This document shows positions 28,735 through 36,468 of a stretch of DNA of 39,066 nucleotides, piece by piece. Origin of the DNA: Arthrobacter sp. Bi26 (lineage in GTDB: Bacteria; Actinomycetota; Actinomycetes; Actinomycetales; Micrococcaceae); assembly GCF_918697925.1 (NCBI RefSeq), contig NZ_CAKKMF010000046.1, positions 1 through 39,066 of the forward strand. The letters run 5' to 3'. Numbering within the stretch: the stretch's first letter is position 1; each line of letters starts with the position of its first letter. The notes below the pieces were generated by a model. That model saw only the letters and a list, made by a program, of their open reading frames with translations, had not been told where the DNA came from and made no database searches. Made by a program: the position numbers and the translations under genes.

Positions 28735-28810
28735 GGGCTGAACGGTTCGTAGCCGGAACGTCTCCTCCAAGCGAACTGGCCACATCAGGGTTCGATTCCC
28801 TGTCAGCCCA
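28735..28810 (+). tRNA. Degenerate tRNA-like element
   Basis: Acceptor GGGCTGA (28735-28741) pairs perfectly with TCAGCCC (28803-28809), and the T arm CAGGG-TTCGATT-CCCTG is perfect. GTTC/GAAC can form a D stem. The middle has no regular 5-bp anticodon stem, although CTCCAAG resembles a tRNA-Trp loop. It is probably a decaying tRNA or a tRNA-like processing signal. Confidence 0.45.
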
Positions 28811-28816
28811 CTTGCG

Positions 28817-28847
28817 GCCCCGTCCTTGTTGAAGCCAAGGGCGGGGC
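28817..28847 (+). terminator. Strong hairpin after the tRNA cluster
   Basis: GCCCCGTCCTTG pairs with CAAGGGCGGGGC (twelve pairs, one G-T) around a 7-base loop. No T tract follows, so it may be a processing or boundary hairpin rather than a classical terminator. Confidence 0.5.
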
Positions 28848-28857
28848 GCGCACAACT

Positions 28858-29018
28858 CTCCTGCATGGAGGCTCCAAGCCGGTACAAGGGCATGTCCCTA
28901 CAGTGCGGCTAGGGAGTCAACTGGCTAACCCGGATCCTCGAACTGTATTCCGGGAGGACTTCGCCAGCCTTGGAGCCTAAGAACGAGGCGACGCTACGCG
29001 CCTACTCCATGCAGGAGG
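28858..29018 (+). ncRNA. Highly structured element masking the ribosome site of the HNH gene
   Basis: Nested pairings: P1 CTCCTGCATGGAG (28858-28870) with CTCCATGCAGGAG (29005-29017); P2 GGCTCCAAG (28870-28878) with CTTGGAGCC (28969-28977); P3 AGGG/CCCT (28887-28899); P4 CTGGC/GCCAG (28921-28925, 28963-28967) enclosing P5 CCCGGA/TCCGGG (28929-28934, 28949-28954); P6 AGGCG/CGCCT (28986-28990, 28999-29003). P1 and P2 share base 28870. The AGGAGG of the HNH gene (29013-29018) lies in P1. It could be a regulatory leader, an independent RNA or a packaging-site structure. No open frame explains it. Confidence 0.55.
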
Positions 29019-29025
29019 CACACCT

Positions 29026-29331
29026 TTGGCAACCTCACGCACTGGCACATCCCAGTACAAGAAGGCCCGAAAGCGCACGCTTCACCAAGCACAAGTCAAA
29101 GGCATAGACCGCTGCCCGTACTGCAAGGTCAAGCTCGACTACGAGGTAAGCCGCAAGCCCAACAGTGCAGAGACAGATCACGTCATCGCACACGCTAGAG
29201 GCGGACAAGACCACGTCAGCAACCTCGCCGTCTGCTGTCGACGCTGCAACCAATCCAAAGGCGACGGGCCAGCACCCAAGACGTCCACCGTGCTGAAGGC
29301 CAAACCGCTGAAAACCAGTCGAGCATGGTGA
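29026..29331 (+). CDS. HNH endonuclease next to the terminase genes
   Basis: A 101-residue HNH nuclease with a zinc site CPYC...CCRRC and the catalytic core AETDHVIAHARGG, VSNLAVCCRRCNQSKGD. In HK97-like phages a small HNH protein beside the terminase helps cohesive-end cutting and packaging, which is the likely role here. TTG at 29026 is the start, seven bases after AGGAGG. That site is buried in the stem of the upstream structured element. It is too small for an IscB-type RNA-guided nuclease and has no RuvC motifs. Confidence 0.85.
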   Translation: MATSRTGTSQYKKARKRTLHQAQVKGIDRCPYCKVKLDYEVSRKPNSAETDHVIAHARGGQDHVSNLAVCCRRCNQSKGDGPAPKTSTVLKAKPLKTSRAW

Positions 29332-29616
29332 ATGTGGAAAACATGTGCATAACCTGTGGACAACAGAAGTGGGGGAGCACCCCTCCCCCACGCTCCGTCC
29401 CTCGCTCCCCAGTGATAGCGAAAAATATCCCCCCGAGCACTGGCCTCCGGCGTTTCGCTGGGCTTTCCCCGGCTGCCTGGTGCTTTTCTGACGGCCCCAC
29501 CGCCGCTGTCAGGGCATCTTTGACCTGGCGGATTTTCCGATCCGCGGGCCGAAATCGACCTTCGAATCAACCTCGAGTTTCCCTTATGTTTACTGCGTTT
29601 ATCCGTTACACCTTGG
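29332..29616. other. Intergenic region, candidate cohesive-end (cos) site
   Basis: There is no gene in about 285 bases. It holds a perfect DnaA box in reverse (TGTGCATAA, 29344-29352), a 9-bp hairpin GTGGGGGAG/CTCCCCCAC (29369-29391), a second hairpin GCGGAT/ATCCGC near 29528-29545, and the promoter of the next gene. Its position between HNH and terminase is where cos usually lies; the exact cut cannot be read from sequence. Confidence 0.4.
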
Positions 29617-29622
29617 TAGAAT
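29617..29622 (+). promoter_or_regulatory. -10 box of a leaderless promoter (prim-pol-like gene)
   Basis: TAGAAT preceded by TTGG, six bases before the ATG at 29629. The surrounding 40 bases are the most AT-rich part of this intergenic region. Confidence 0.55.
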
Positions 29623-29628
29623 TGGTGC

Positions 29629-30165
29629 ATGTCATCAAGGAAATGCGGGTACTGCGGCGGGCCGATGCATCTACCCCGCGAGGGTGCGAAGTTCTGCACT
29701 TCGAAGTGCCGCGTGTACGCGCACCGCGCTTCGAAGCGTCGGCCGGCGTTTCCTGCGGTGATGACGGGCCGTAATCGCTGGGTGCGGCGCACTGCGGATA
29801 AGCGGCCGCTGACGGCGACTGGTCGGGCTGCTTCGTCCACGGCTTCCAGGACGTGGTCATCGTTCGAGAGTGCCGCAGCGTCTTCAGTCGGTGTCGGCCT
29901 GGGCTTCGTCCTCGGTGACGGTATTGGCTGCTGGGATTTCGACCATTGTTTCATCGACGGCAAGCTGGCCGGATGGGCGACGGAGGCTATCGCCGCGATT
30001 TCCGAGCCGATCGTCTTCGCTGAGGTTTCCCAGTCCGGCGACGGCGTCCACGTGTTCGTTGAGGTTCCCGAGGGGCCGGGCCGGGTGATCCGGGATGGCC
30101 GGAACATCGAGTTCTACTCAGCCGGCCGCTACATCGCGGTGACGGGAAACAAGCTGACCCTGTAG
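29629..30165 (+). CDS. Small prim-pol-like protein with zinc finger
   Basis: A 178-residue protein. The N-terminus has CGYCG...FCTSKCR, a zinc finger. The rest resembles the core of archaeo-eukaryotic primase/polymerases: GIGCWDFDHC with the metal-binding Asp pair, SQSGDGVHVFVEV and IEFYSAGRYIAVTG. It is much shorter than full primases. Homologues occur beside terminase genes in actinophages. Its leaderless promoter separates it from the early operon. It may make primers, or bind DNA at the packaging or replication site. Confidence 0.7.
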   Translation: MSSRKCGYCGGPMHLPREGAKFCTSKCRVYAHRASKRRPAFPAVMTGRNRWVRRTADKRPLTATGRAASSTASRTWSSFESAAASSVGVGLGFVLGDGIGCWDFDHCFIDGKLAGWATEAIAAISEPIVFAEVSQSGDGVHVFVEVPEGPGRVIRDGRNIEFYSAGRYIAVTGNKLTL

Positions 30166-30174
30166 GAGGCCGCC

Positions 30175-30561
30175 GTGGATGTTCCTGCTGGCCTTGGTGA
30201 ACGCGGTATGTCCTTGTGGCAGGCGATGGCCACCATAGACGTTCCCCGGAATGCTCTGGTGCTGGAGGCTGCTCGTCTGGCTGACCGGCTGGACGAACTG
30301 GACAACATCATTCAGGGCAAGGGCGTCCTGAACTTGATGCAGTTCCGTCTGGACTTCCCGAGTGGTGAGGATGAGCCGTACTCCGTTGAGGTGAAGTTCG
30401 CTGCGCCGCTGGCGGAGGCCCGGCAGCAAGCAACCGCCCTGGCGAACATTCTGACGAAGCTCTCCCCAGCTGACGGGAAGGCTGTCCTGCAGCCGGTGCC
30501 GGCGGACCTTCCATCCAATGTGTCCCCGTTGCAGAGGTTGGCTCAAAAACTGAACGGCTAG
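30175..30561 (+). CDS. terS: Terminase small subunit
   Basis: A 128-residue, mostly helical protein directly before the large terminase, with the size and position of TerS. It recognises the packaging site and presents DNA to TerL. It starts with GTG after GTAGGAGG. The family is divergent, so the call rests mainly on context. The stop is directly adjacent to the TerL start. Confidence 0.7.
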   Translation: MDVPAGLGERGMSLWQAMATIDVPRNALVLEAARLADRLDELDNIIQGKGVLNLMQFRLDFPSGEDEPYSVEVKFAAPLAEARQQATALANILTKLSPADGKAVLQPVPADLPSNVSPLQRLAQKLNG

Positions 30562-32079
30562 GTGGTGCGCGTGCTGGTCGGGTCACAGATCGCACGCTTC
30601 AACACTGCACCGTCACCCCGCGGGTACAGCCTCGAGCATGCCGAGAACGCACTGGAGTTCGCCGAGGGCTACACCTACATCGCGGATCCTTGGCAGGCCG
30701 AGGTGGTCAGGGCGTGGCTGCGGACTGACGACGCCGGCTGGGTTGCCTCGACTTGGGGCCTCTCGGTTCCTCGCCAGAACGGCAAAAACGGGGCGCTGGA
30801 GGTCGTTGAGCTCTACCTGATGGTGGCGCTGAATCTGAAGATCCTGCACACGTCGCATTTGCTGAGTTCTGCCCGCAAGGCATTCAAGCGCCTCATGCAT
30901 TTCTTCGGGACCCGGGTCAACGACCCGCACGCGAAGTTCCCCGAGCTGAACGCCTTGGTCAAGGAAATCCGCAAGACCAACGGCCAGGAGGCTATCGAAC
31001 TCCACACTGGCGGCTTGATCGAGCTCGGCGCCCGCACAGGCGGCGCCGGCCGCGGTAGCTCCTTCGACGTCCTCGTGGTGGATGAGGGTCAGGAGTTCGA
31101 GGAGGACGAGCAGGAGGCTCTGGAACCCACGACGTCAGCCGCCCCGTCCGGGGACCCGATTGTCATCTATATGGGCACTCCGCCCAAGGACCTGTCCGAG
31201 CGTGGCGCCCCGTTCGTGCGTGTCCGGAATGCCGCTGTCACCGGCGCCGACAAACGATCGGCTTGGGTGGAGCACTCCCCCGCCGGCGACGTCGACAAGA
31301 TGACCGAGGCGGAACTGAAGGTCTTCACGGCCGACCGCAAGAACTGGGCCGACGCGAACCCCGCCCTGGGCGGCCGCATCAAGGTCCGCACCGTGGAAGG
31401 CGAACATCACCGGTTCTCGCCGAGATCGTTCGCGCGTGAGCGGCTCAATATGTGGCCGACTCCGGCCGCTGCCGGGCAGCTCGCGTTCACCCCTGAGAAG
31501 TGGGATGACCTGGCGATTGATGATCCTGATGCTGACTGGCCGGTCGCCGCTTACAGCGCGGATATGAACCCGGAGCGCACGAAGGTTTCCATCGGGGTAG
31601 CTGCGTTTCCAGACGAGGGAGTTCACCTTGAGCTCGCCGCTGATGCCCCCTTCGATGAGGCTGGCACTTCATCGCTGGTGGACTGGCTGTGGGAGCGAGC
31701 CAAACGCCGCATCCCGATCGTTATCGATGGGTTCTCGCCGGCACGGGACCTCCTTGAAGCTCCGCTGAAGGCGAAGGGGATGAAGGTCTTCATCCTCGGC
31801 GCGCAGGAGTACACGCAGGCCTGCGCGATGCTGCATGAGGCAGTGGAGAAGCACCCTGCAATCACGCATTACGGGCAGGAACACCTTGATCATTCCGCCA
31901 AGCATGCGACCAAAGATCCGATCAAGAATCGGCCTGGTTCGTTCAAGTGGAACCGCGTGAGCCTCGACGCGGACCTCGCGCCGCTCGTAGCGGTGACGTG
32001 CGCTCACTTCGGAGCCTTGAAATTTGCCCGCCGGCGTCCTGCCGGACCGGCTAAGAAGCGTCATGCAATTGTGCAGTAG
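30562..32079 (+). CDS. terL: Terminase large subunit
   Basis: A 505-residue packaging motor. The ATPase domain has a Walker A-like SVPRQNGKNG near residue 70 and Walker B VLVVDEGQEF near 171-180, then a coupling motif MGTPP. The C-terminal nuclease domain begins about 320, with the metal-binding Asp in AYSADMN and further acidic residues (VIDGF). It cuts concatemers and drives DNA into the capsid through the portal encoded just downstream. GTG start; two other GTG codons follow closely. Confidence 0.93.
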   Translation: MVRVLVGSQIARFNTAPSPRGYSLEHAENALEFAEGYTYIADPWQAEVVRAWLRTDDAGWVASTWGLSVPRQNGKNGALEVVELYLMVALNLKILHTSHLLSSARKAFKRLMHFFGTRVNDPHAKFPELNALVKEIRKTNGQEAIELHTGGLIELGARTGGAGRGSSFDVLVVDEGQEFEEDEQEALEPTTSAAPSGDPIVIYMGTPPKDLSERGAPFVRVRNAAVTGADKRSAWVEHSPAGDVDKMTEAELKVFTADRKNWADANPALGGRIKVRTVEGEHHRFSPRSFARERLNMWPTPAAAGQLAFTPEKWDDLAIDDPDADWPVAAYSADMNPERTKVSIGVAAFPDEGVHLELAADAPFDEAGTSSLVDWLWERAKRRIPIVIDGFSPARDLLEAPLKAKGMKVFILGAQEYTQACAMLHEAVEKHPAITHYGQEHLDHSAKHATKDPIKNRPGSFKWNRVSLDADLAPLVAVTCAHFGALKFARRRPAGPAKKRHAIVQ

Positions 32080-32095
32080 GAAGGCGGTGGTCTGA

Positions 32096-33499
32096 TTGGC
32101 CGAGGTTATGCGCCTTCTGACGGACGACGAAACGAAGACTTTCTTTCGGCTTCTGTCGAAGGTCCGGGCGAAGTCGAAGCGCAATCGACTCCGGACGCAG
32201 TACTTCGAGGCGAAGAAGAAGCTGGACAAGATCGGGTTCTCGATCCCGCCGCACATGCACGATTTCGCTGCTGTGATCGGCTGGGCGAACAAGACGGTCC
32301 GCGTCCCCGCCCGCCGGATCCGCCCGGATGGCTTCACCCTTCCGCGGGAGTCTGAGCTGCTGTCCGATATCGAGGATATCTTCGAGGACAACTACCTGGC
32401 GGCCGTCGAACGGATGGCCATTGAGGCGTCCCTTCAGTATTCGGTGTCGTTTCTCTTTGTCACCCCGGGCGATGCGAGCTTGGGTGAGCCGGAAGTCATC
32501 GTGGCGGCCCGCTCCGCGCTGGAAGCTACGGCTGAGGTTGACGAGCGCACAAACCGCGTACTCCGGGCGCTGGAGATCGTCAACAAGCGGAAGATGCTGC
32601 TGTACCTGCCCGGGCTGACGCTCCGGATCGAATCTTTGGAGAGCAAGTGGTTCGTAACGGCCGAGTATGACGGCGTACCGAACCACGTCCCTTGCACCCC
32701 GTACATCTGGGGGCGTTCCTTGGACCGCCCGTTCGGTTCTTCGCGGATCACACGGCCGGTCATGGACTTCACAGACATGGCCGTGCGGACGATGCTCCGG
32801 CAGGAAGGCAACGCTGAGTTCTACTCCTCCCCGCAGCGGGCCCTGATGGGCGCTGACGAGGCGCATTTCACGGATGCCAAGGGCAACCGCATTTCGCCGC
32901 TGGACGCGCTGCTCGGCGGCATCTGGGCGCTGCCTGACACCTTTGATGAGGAAGAGGGCAAGCTTGTCCGCCCCGATCTGAAGCAGCTCGCTCAGGCGAC
33001 GATGCAGCCGCACACGGACATGCTCAAGACCATCGCGATGATGTTCTCGGGTGAGTCGTCCATTCCTGTGGGGTATCTCGGCATCATCCAGGACAACCCT
33101 TCGTCAGCGGACGCGATCCGTGCGAATGAGGCTGACCTTGTGTCGGTCGTTGAGGCTGAGCTTCCGAGTATCGGGGTTGCAAGGCTGGATCTGGCCCGGA
33201 ACGTGCTCGCCGTCAAGCATGGCGAGTTCACTCCGGGGATGGCCTCTGAGTTGAAGGGCCTGAGGGCGCACTTCGCTGACGCTGGGACGCCTACGCGGTC
33301 TGCGCAGGCCGATGCGGGGCTGAAGTTCACCCAGGCATTCCCGTGGGCGGCCGATTCTGAGGTTGCTCTGGAGTACTACGGCATGAACAAGACCCAGATC
33401 ACGCGGCTGATGGCGGCCCGTAAGCTGCAGCAGAACGGCCAGCGCCTTGACGCGCTCGTGGCTGCGGCTAAGGCTCCGGCGACGACAGAGCCTGCCTGA
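32096..33499 (+). CDS. Portal protein
   Basis: A 467-residue portal of the Gp6/SPP1-like class: an N-terminal AKSKRNRLRTQYFEAKKKL helix, a central beta region, a stem helix segment (MLKTIAMMFSGESSIPVGYLGII) and a helical C-terminus. It forms the dodecameric ring at the capsid vertex. TTG start at 32096 with a GGCGGTGG site. It shares its last base with the start of the MuF-like gene. Confidence 0.9.
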   Translation: MAEVMRLLTDDETKTFFRLLSKVRAKSKRNRLRTQYFEAKKKLDKIGFSIPPHMHDFAAVIGWANKTVRVPARRIRPDGFTLPRESELLSDIEDIFEDNYLAAVERMAIEASLQYSVSFLFVTPGDASLGEPEVIVAARSALEATAEVDERTNRVLRALEIVNKRKMLLYLPGLTLRIESLESKWFVTAEYDGVPNHVPCTPYIWGRSLDRPFGSSRITRPVMDFTDMAVRTMLRQEGNAEFYSSPQRALMGADEAHFTDAKGNRISPLDALLGGIWALPDTFDEEEGKLVRPDLKQLAQATMQPHTDMLKTIAMMFSGESSIPVGYLGIIQDNPSSADAIRANEADLVSVVEAELPSIGVARLDLARNVLAVKHGEFTPGMASELKGLRAHFADAGTPTRSAQADAGLKFTQAFPWAADSEVALEYYGMNKTQITRLMAARKLQQNGQRLDALVAAAKAPATTEPA

Positions 33500-34242
33500 T
33501 GGTGGTCCGGGACGATCTTGAACGGTTCCGGGCCGCTAACGCTGGCCTGTCCAAGCTGGTCATTGCTGAGCTCGAGGGCTTCTTCTACGCGCTGGACCTG
33601 TCCAAGCCGGAAGCGGTCCGGGATGCACTGATCGAGTTTGTGCCGTTGCTGGTCGGAGAGTACGGGCCGGTCGCTGCGGACTTGGCTGTTGACTGGTATG
33701 AGGAACAGCGGGCCGCGGCCGGCGCACTTGGCCGCTTTCAGGTGAAACCGGCGCAGCTCATTCTTCCGGCCGGCGACATCGAGAAGGCTGTACGCTACTC
33801 GGCCGGGCATCTGTTCACCCCGGACCCGGCCCAGACTCTGTCGACTCTTTCCGTGAACGTGGACAAGCTAGTGAAGCAGCATGGCCGGGACACGATGTCA
33901 CGGAACGCCGAGCGTGAGGGTGTCCGGTGGGCGCGCGTGCCTTCGGGCTCCAAGACCTGCGCATTCTGCCTGACGCTGGCCTCCAGAGACGTCGTGTACC
34001 TGACCGAGAAGTCCGCCTTGAGGCGCAGCTCCGATGGGAAGAAATACCATGGCTTCTGTGACTGCGTCCCGACGCGCATAGCGTCCATTGACGACTACCC
34101 CGATGGCTACGACCCGGACGGCATGTACCAGATGTACCAAGACGCCCGCGGCGAGTCCGGTTCTGGCGACATCAAGGATATTGCGTTCGCCTTGCGCCGA
34201 CTGTTCCCTGGCTCCCTCACTGACGGAGTCGAATCCCTATAG
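33499..34242 (+). CDS. MuF-like minor head protein
   Basis: A 247-residue protein with a helical N-terminal half and the typical VG15/MuF-type end: CAFCLTLASRD, YLTEKSAL, KKYHGFCDCVPTRI. It is usually incorporated at the portal vertex and may be ejected with DNA. Translation is coupled to the portal gene by a one-base overlap. No toxin domain is fused at the C-terminus, which only carries an acidic tail. Confidence 0.85.
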   Translation: MVVRDDLERFRAANAGLSKLVIAELEGFFYALDLSKPEAVRDALIEFVPLLVGEYGPVAADLAVDWYEEQRAAAGALGRFQVKPAQLILPAGDIEKAVRYSAGHLFTPDPAQTLSTLSVNVDKLVKQHGRDTMSRNAEREGVRWARVPSGSKTCAFCLTLASRDVVYLTEKSALRRSSDGKKYHGFCDCVPTRIASIDDYPDGYDPDGMYQMYQDARGESGSGDIKDIAFALRRLFPGSLTDGVESL

Positions 34243-34245
34243 TTT

Positions 34246-34307
34246 CCGCCCCTGTGGCGGGTTGTCCTTCCGTGCGATGCGGTGGGGCTTTTTGCCGTGC
34301 GATGCGG
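34246..34307 (+). repeat. Hairpin and 13-bp direct repeat before the scaffold gene
   Basis: CCGCC/GGCGG (34246-34260) forms a small hairpin. CCGTGCGATGCGG occurs at 34270-34282 and 34295-34307, 25 bases apart, each followed by a T-rich stretch. It could modulate transcription or message stability between the portal and capsid parts. Confidence 0.5.
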
Positions 34308-34328
34308 CTTTACAAGGAGGAACCACAA

Positions 34329-34970
34329 TTGAGCAATTCTTTCCCTCACGGCATTGACATCACCGCACCCGGTGGCGTCGCCAAGCTCATGGACTTCCAC
34401 CGGCTGACCTTCGGGGATGCCGTCATGGAAGACGGCGCGGACGCGGCCGCGGCTGCAGCGGCACAGGCCGCCTCCGATGCCAAAGCTCTGGAAGACGCGG
34501 CCGCAGCCAAGGCTGCTGCTGACAAAGCCGACGCTGCCATGGATACCGACGGCGGCAAACGCGCACTGCAGGCCGAGCGCGATGCTCGGGCCGCCGCAGA
34601 GAAGCGCGCCGCTGATGCCGAGGCAAAGATCCAGGCCGCCGAGGACGCGAAGCTATCGGATATCCAGTTGGCCAACAAGAAGGCCACCGACGCCGAAGAG
34701 CGCGCCGCGAAGCTGGAGACGGCCAACGCCCGTCTCGCGGCGCTCGCCAAGTACCCGGTGCCGGAGAAGTACCAGCACTTGGTGAACGGCACCGATGCCG
34801 CCAGTTTTGAGGCGTCCGCGAAGGACGTGTCGGAGCTGGCGGGCGTGCAAGGAAAGAAGCGTGATCCGATCCACGACTCCGGCGACAAGTCCGGAGACCG
34901 GGGCGGTGCGGGAACCTCCGTTTCAGCCGGGCGCGATCTCTACGCGTCCAAACACACCAAAAAGTCCTAG
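34329..34970 (+). CDS. Capsid scaffolding protein
   Basis: A 213-residue protein dominated by an Ala/Lys/Glu/Asp-rich coiled coil (about residues 35-140) with a short ordered C-terminal part. This is the composition and position of scaffolding proteins that guide procapsid assembly and then leave. TTG at 34329 follows a strong AAGGAGG; the longer frame upstream lies in repeats. No protease domain is visible. Confidence 0.85.
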   Translation: MSNSFPHGIDITAPGGVAKLMDFHRLTFGDAVMEDGADAAAAAAAQAASDAKALEDAAAAKAAADKADAAMDTDGGKRALQAERDARAAAEKRAADAEAKIQAAEDAKLSDIQLANKKATDAEERAAKLETANARLAALAKYPVPEKYQHLVNGTDAASFEASAKDVSELAGVQGKKRDPIHDSGDKSGDRGGAGTSVSAGRDLYASKHTKKS

Positions 34971-34982
34971 AAAGGTAACACC

Positions 34983-35369
34983 ATGCCCCGTCTTCGCACT
35001 GAAGCATTTGGCAGCGGAAATCTCGCCTGGATCGGAACAGCGCACGGCCTCAGCAATGCGCGCACCGAGACTCTCGACATCTCCGCTTTCACCGCCGGCA
35101 CCCACTACCCGGACGGCTACATCCGATCCGGCCAGCCCGTCGCCAAGGTGGCCGGGCTCCTGGTCCCCTACGACGCCACGGAAGGCACTGTGACTGGTGC
35201 GGGTATCCTCGCCGGCCACGTCCTCTTCGACCAGCCTGTCATCGGCACCGCGGACTTCCCCGTCCCGCTGTACGACCACGGCCGCGTCAAGGCCGCCCTT
35301 GTCCCCGGAACCTTCGTGAAGCCCGCAGCGGCCGCGAAGCTCTCCGCCACGACCATCGTCTACATCTAA
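34983..35369 (+). CDS. Head decoration protein
   Basis: A 128-residue beta-rich protein with TAGTHYPDGYIRSGQPVAK, VLFDQPVIG and ALVPGTFVK, matching lambda gpD-like decoration proteins that stabilise the expanded capsid. It lies between scaffold and major capsid genes, with AAAGGTAA upstream. The stop is 13 bases from the capsid start. Confidence 0.85.
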   Translation: MPRLRTEAFGSGNLAWIGTAHGLSNARTETLDISAFTAGTHYPDGYIRSGQPVAKVAGLLVPYDATEGTVTGAGILAGHVLFDQPVIGTADFPVPLYDHGRVKAALVPGTFVKPAAAAKLSATTIVYI

Positions 35370-35382
35370 GGAGGGCTAGAAC

Positions 35383-36405
35383 ATGGCACTTTGGACTGAT
35401 CTCATTGATCCCGCCGAACTGACCGGCTACGCACGCGCTGCGCTGTCTGACATCGAGCAGAACAACGCTTCGCTGGCCCGGTTCCTCCCGAACCGCGAGG
35501 TGGCCGACACTGTCGTCAAGTTCACGAAGGGCGAGTCCGGCCTTGTGCAGGAAGCGGCCTTCCGCGCTTACGACGCTGAGCCGGAGATCGCTGGCAGCAC
35601 TTCCCGTCAGCGCGTGATTCTGGAGCTTCCGGCTCTGGGTCAGAACCGGCCGGTTAGCGAGTACCAGCAGCTGCGCTCACGGAATGCTTCCGACGAGGCG
35701 ATCCGGAATCACATCCTGACGGAGACCCGCAACGTAGTGCGTGCTGTCGCTGACCGTATGGAGCGCCTCCGCGGCACGGTGCTGGTCACCGGCAAGGCCA
35801 CCATCGCGCAGAGCAACTTCGTCTCTGAGGATGACTTCGGACGCGCTGCGGGTCACACCCTGACGGCGTCCAGCCTGTGGTCGGCCGGTTCGGTCGATCG
35901 TCTCGCTGACCTGCAGGCATGGACGGACATCTACACCGCAACGAACAACGGCACCGCCCCCGGCGCTCTGCTGATGTCACGTCGCGTGTTCCGTGCACTG
36001 TCCTCCGGCGCACAGTTTGCCACCTTGCTGGCCAACGGAGCCACCCGCCCCGCCCTGGCTGAAGAGGTGCGCAGCTTCATCGCTGGCGCAGGCCTTCCGG
36101 AGATCGTGATCTACGACCGCAGCACGTCCGGCGGCCGTGTCATCCCCGATGACCGCCTGCTGTTCCTCCCCGCTCCGGTTGACCCGAACGACGGCGAAGG
36201 ATCCCAGCTGGGAACTTCCTTCTGGGGCCAGACCCTGACCTCCATGGATTCCAACTGGGGTATTGAGGATTCGGAGCAGCCGGGCGTCGTGGCTGGCGTT
36301 TACCGCAACGAGAAGCCCCCGATGATCGCCGAGGTCATCTCGGATGCCATCGCGCTTCCGGTGCTGGCCAACGCGAACCTGTCGCTGGTGGCCAAGGTTC
36401 TCTAG
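35383..36405 (+). CDS. Major capsid protein (lambda E-like)
   Basis: A 340-residue protein of the Phage_cap_E type: PAELTGYARAAL at the N-terminus, an E-loop-like region around 50-90 and a P-domain helix with DRMERLRGTVLVTGK. It has the HK97 fold and forms the icosahedral shell. AAGGAGG precedes the ATG, and codon use is strongly optimised, as expected for the most abundant product. A stable hairpin follows the gene. Confidence 0.93.
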   Translation: MALWTDLIDPAELTGYARAALSDIEQNNASLARFLPNREVADTVVKFTKGESGLVQEAAFRAYDAEPEIAGSTSRQRVILELPALGQNRPVSEYQQLRSRNASDEAIRNHILTETRNVVRAVADRMERLRGTVLVTGKATIAQSNFVSEDDFGRAAGHTLTASSLWSAGSVDRLADLQAWTDIYTATNNGTAPGALLMSRRVFRALSSGAQFATLLANGATRPALAEEVRSFIAGAGLPEIVIYDRSTSGGRVIPDDRLLFLPAPVDPNDGEGSQLGTSFWGQTLTSMDSNWGIEDSEQPGVVAGVYRNEKPPMIAEVISDAIALPVLANANLSLVAKVL

Positions 36406-36416
36406 CCCGATCCAGT

Positions 36417-36447
36417 GTGTGGGGCGCTCCCGCTGGGCGCCCCACAC
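36417..36447 (+). terminator. Stable hairpin after the capsid gene
   Basis: GTGTGGGGCGC pairs perfectly with GCGCCCCACAC (11 bp). No T tract follows, so it more likely protects the capsid message 3' end or partly attenuates the connector genes. Confidence 0.6.
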
Positions 36448-36468
36448 CTGATCCCGAAAGGTATTGCC

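Noticed and set aside
28858..29331. HEARO/omega RNA with an IscB-type RNA-guided nuclease
   Set aside because: A structured RNA lies before an HNH gene, but the protein is only 101 residues and has no RuvC motifs; position beside the terminase fits a packaging HNH protein.
32051..33013. 320-codon minus-strand frame within the portal gene
   Set aside because: Arg/Gln-rich antisense frame with no recognisable motif; the portal frame is intact.
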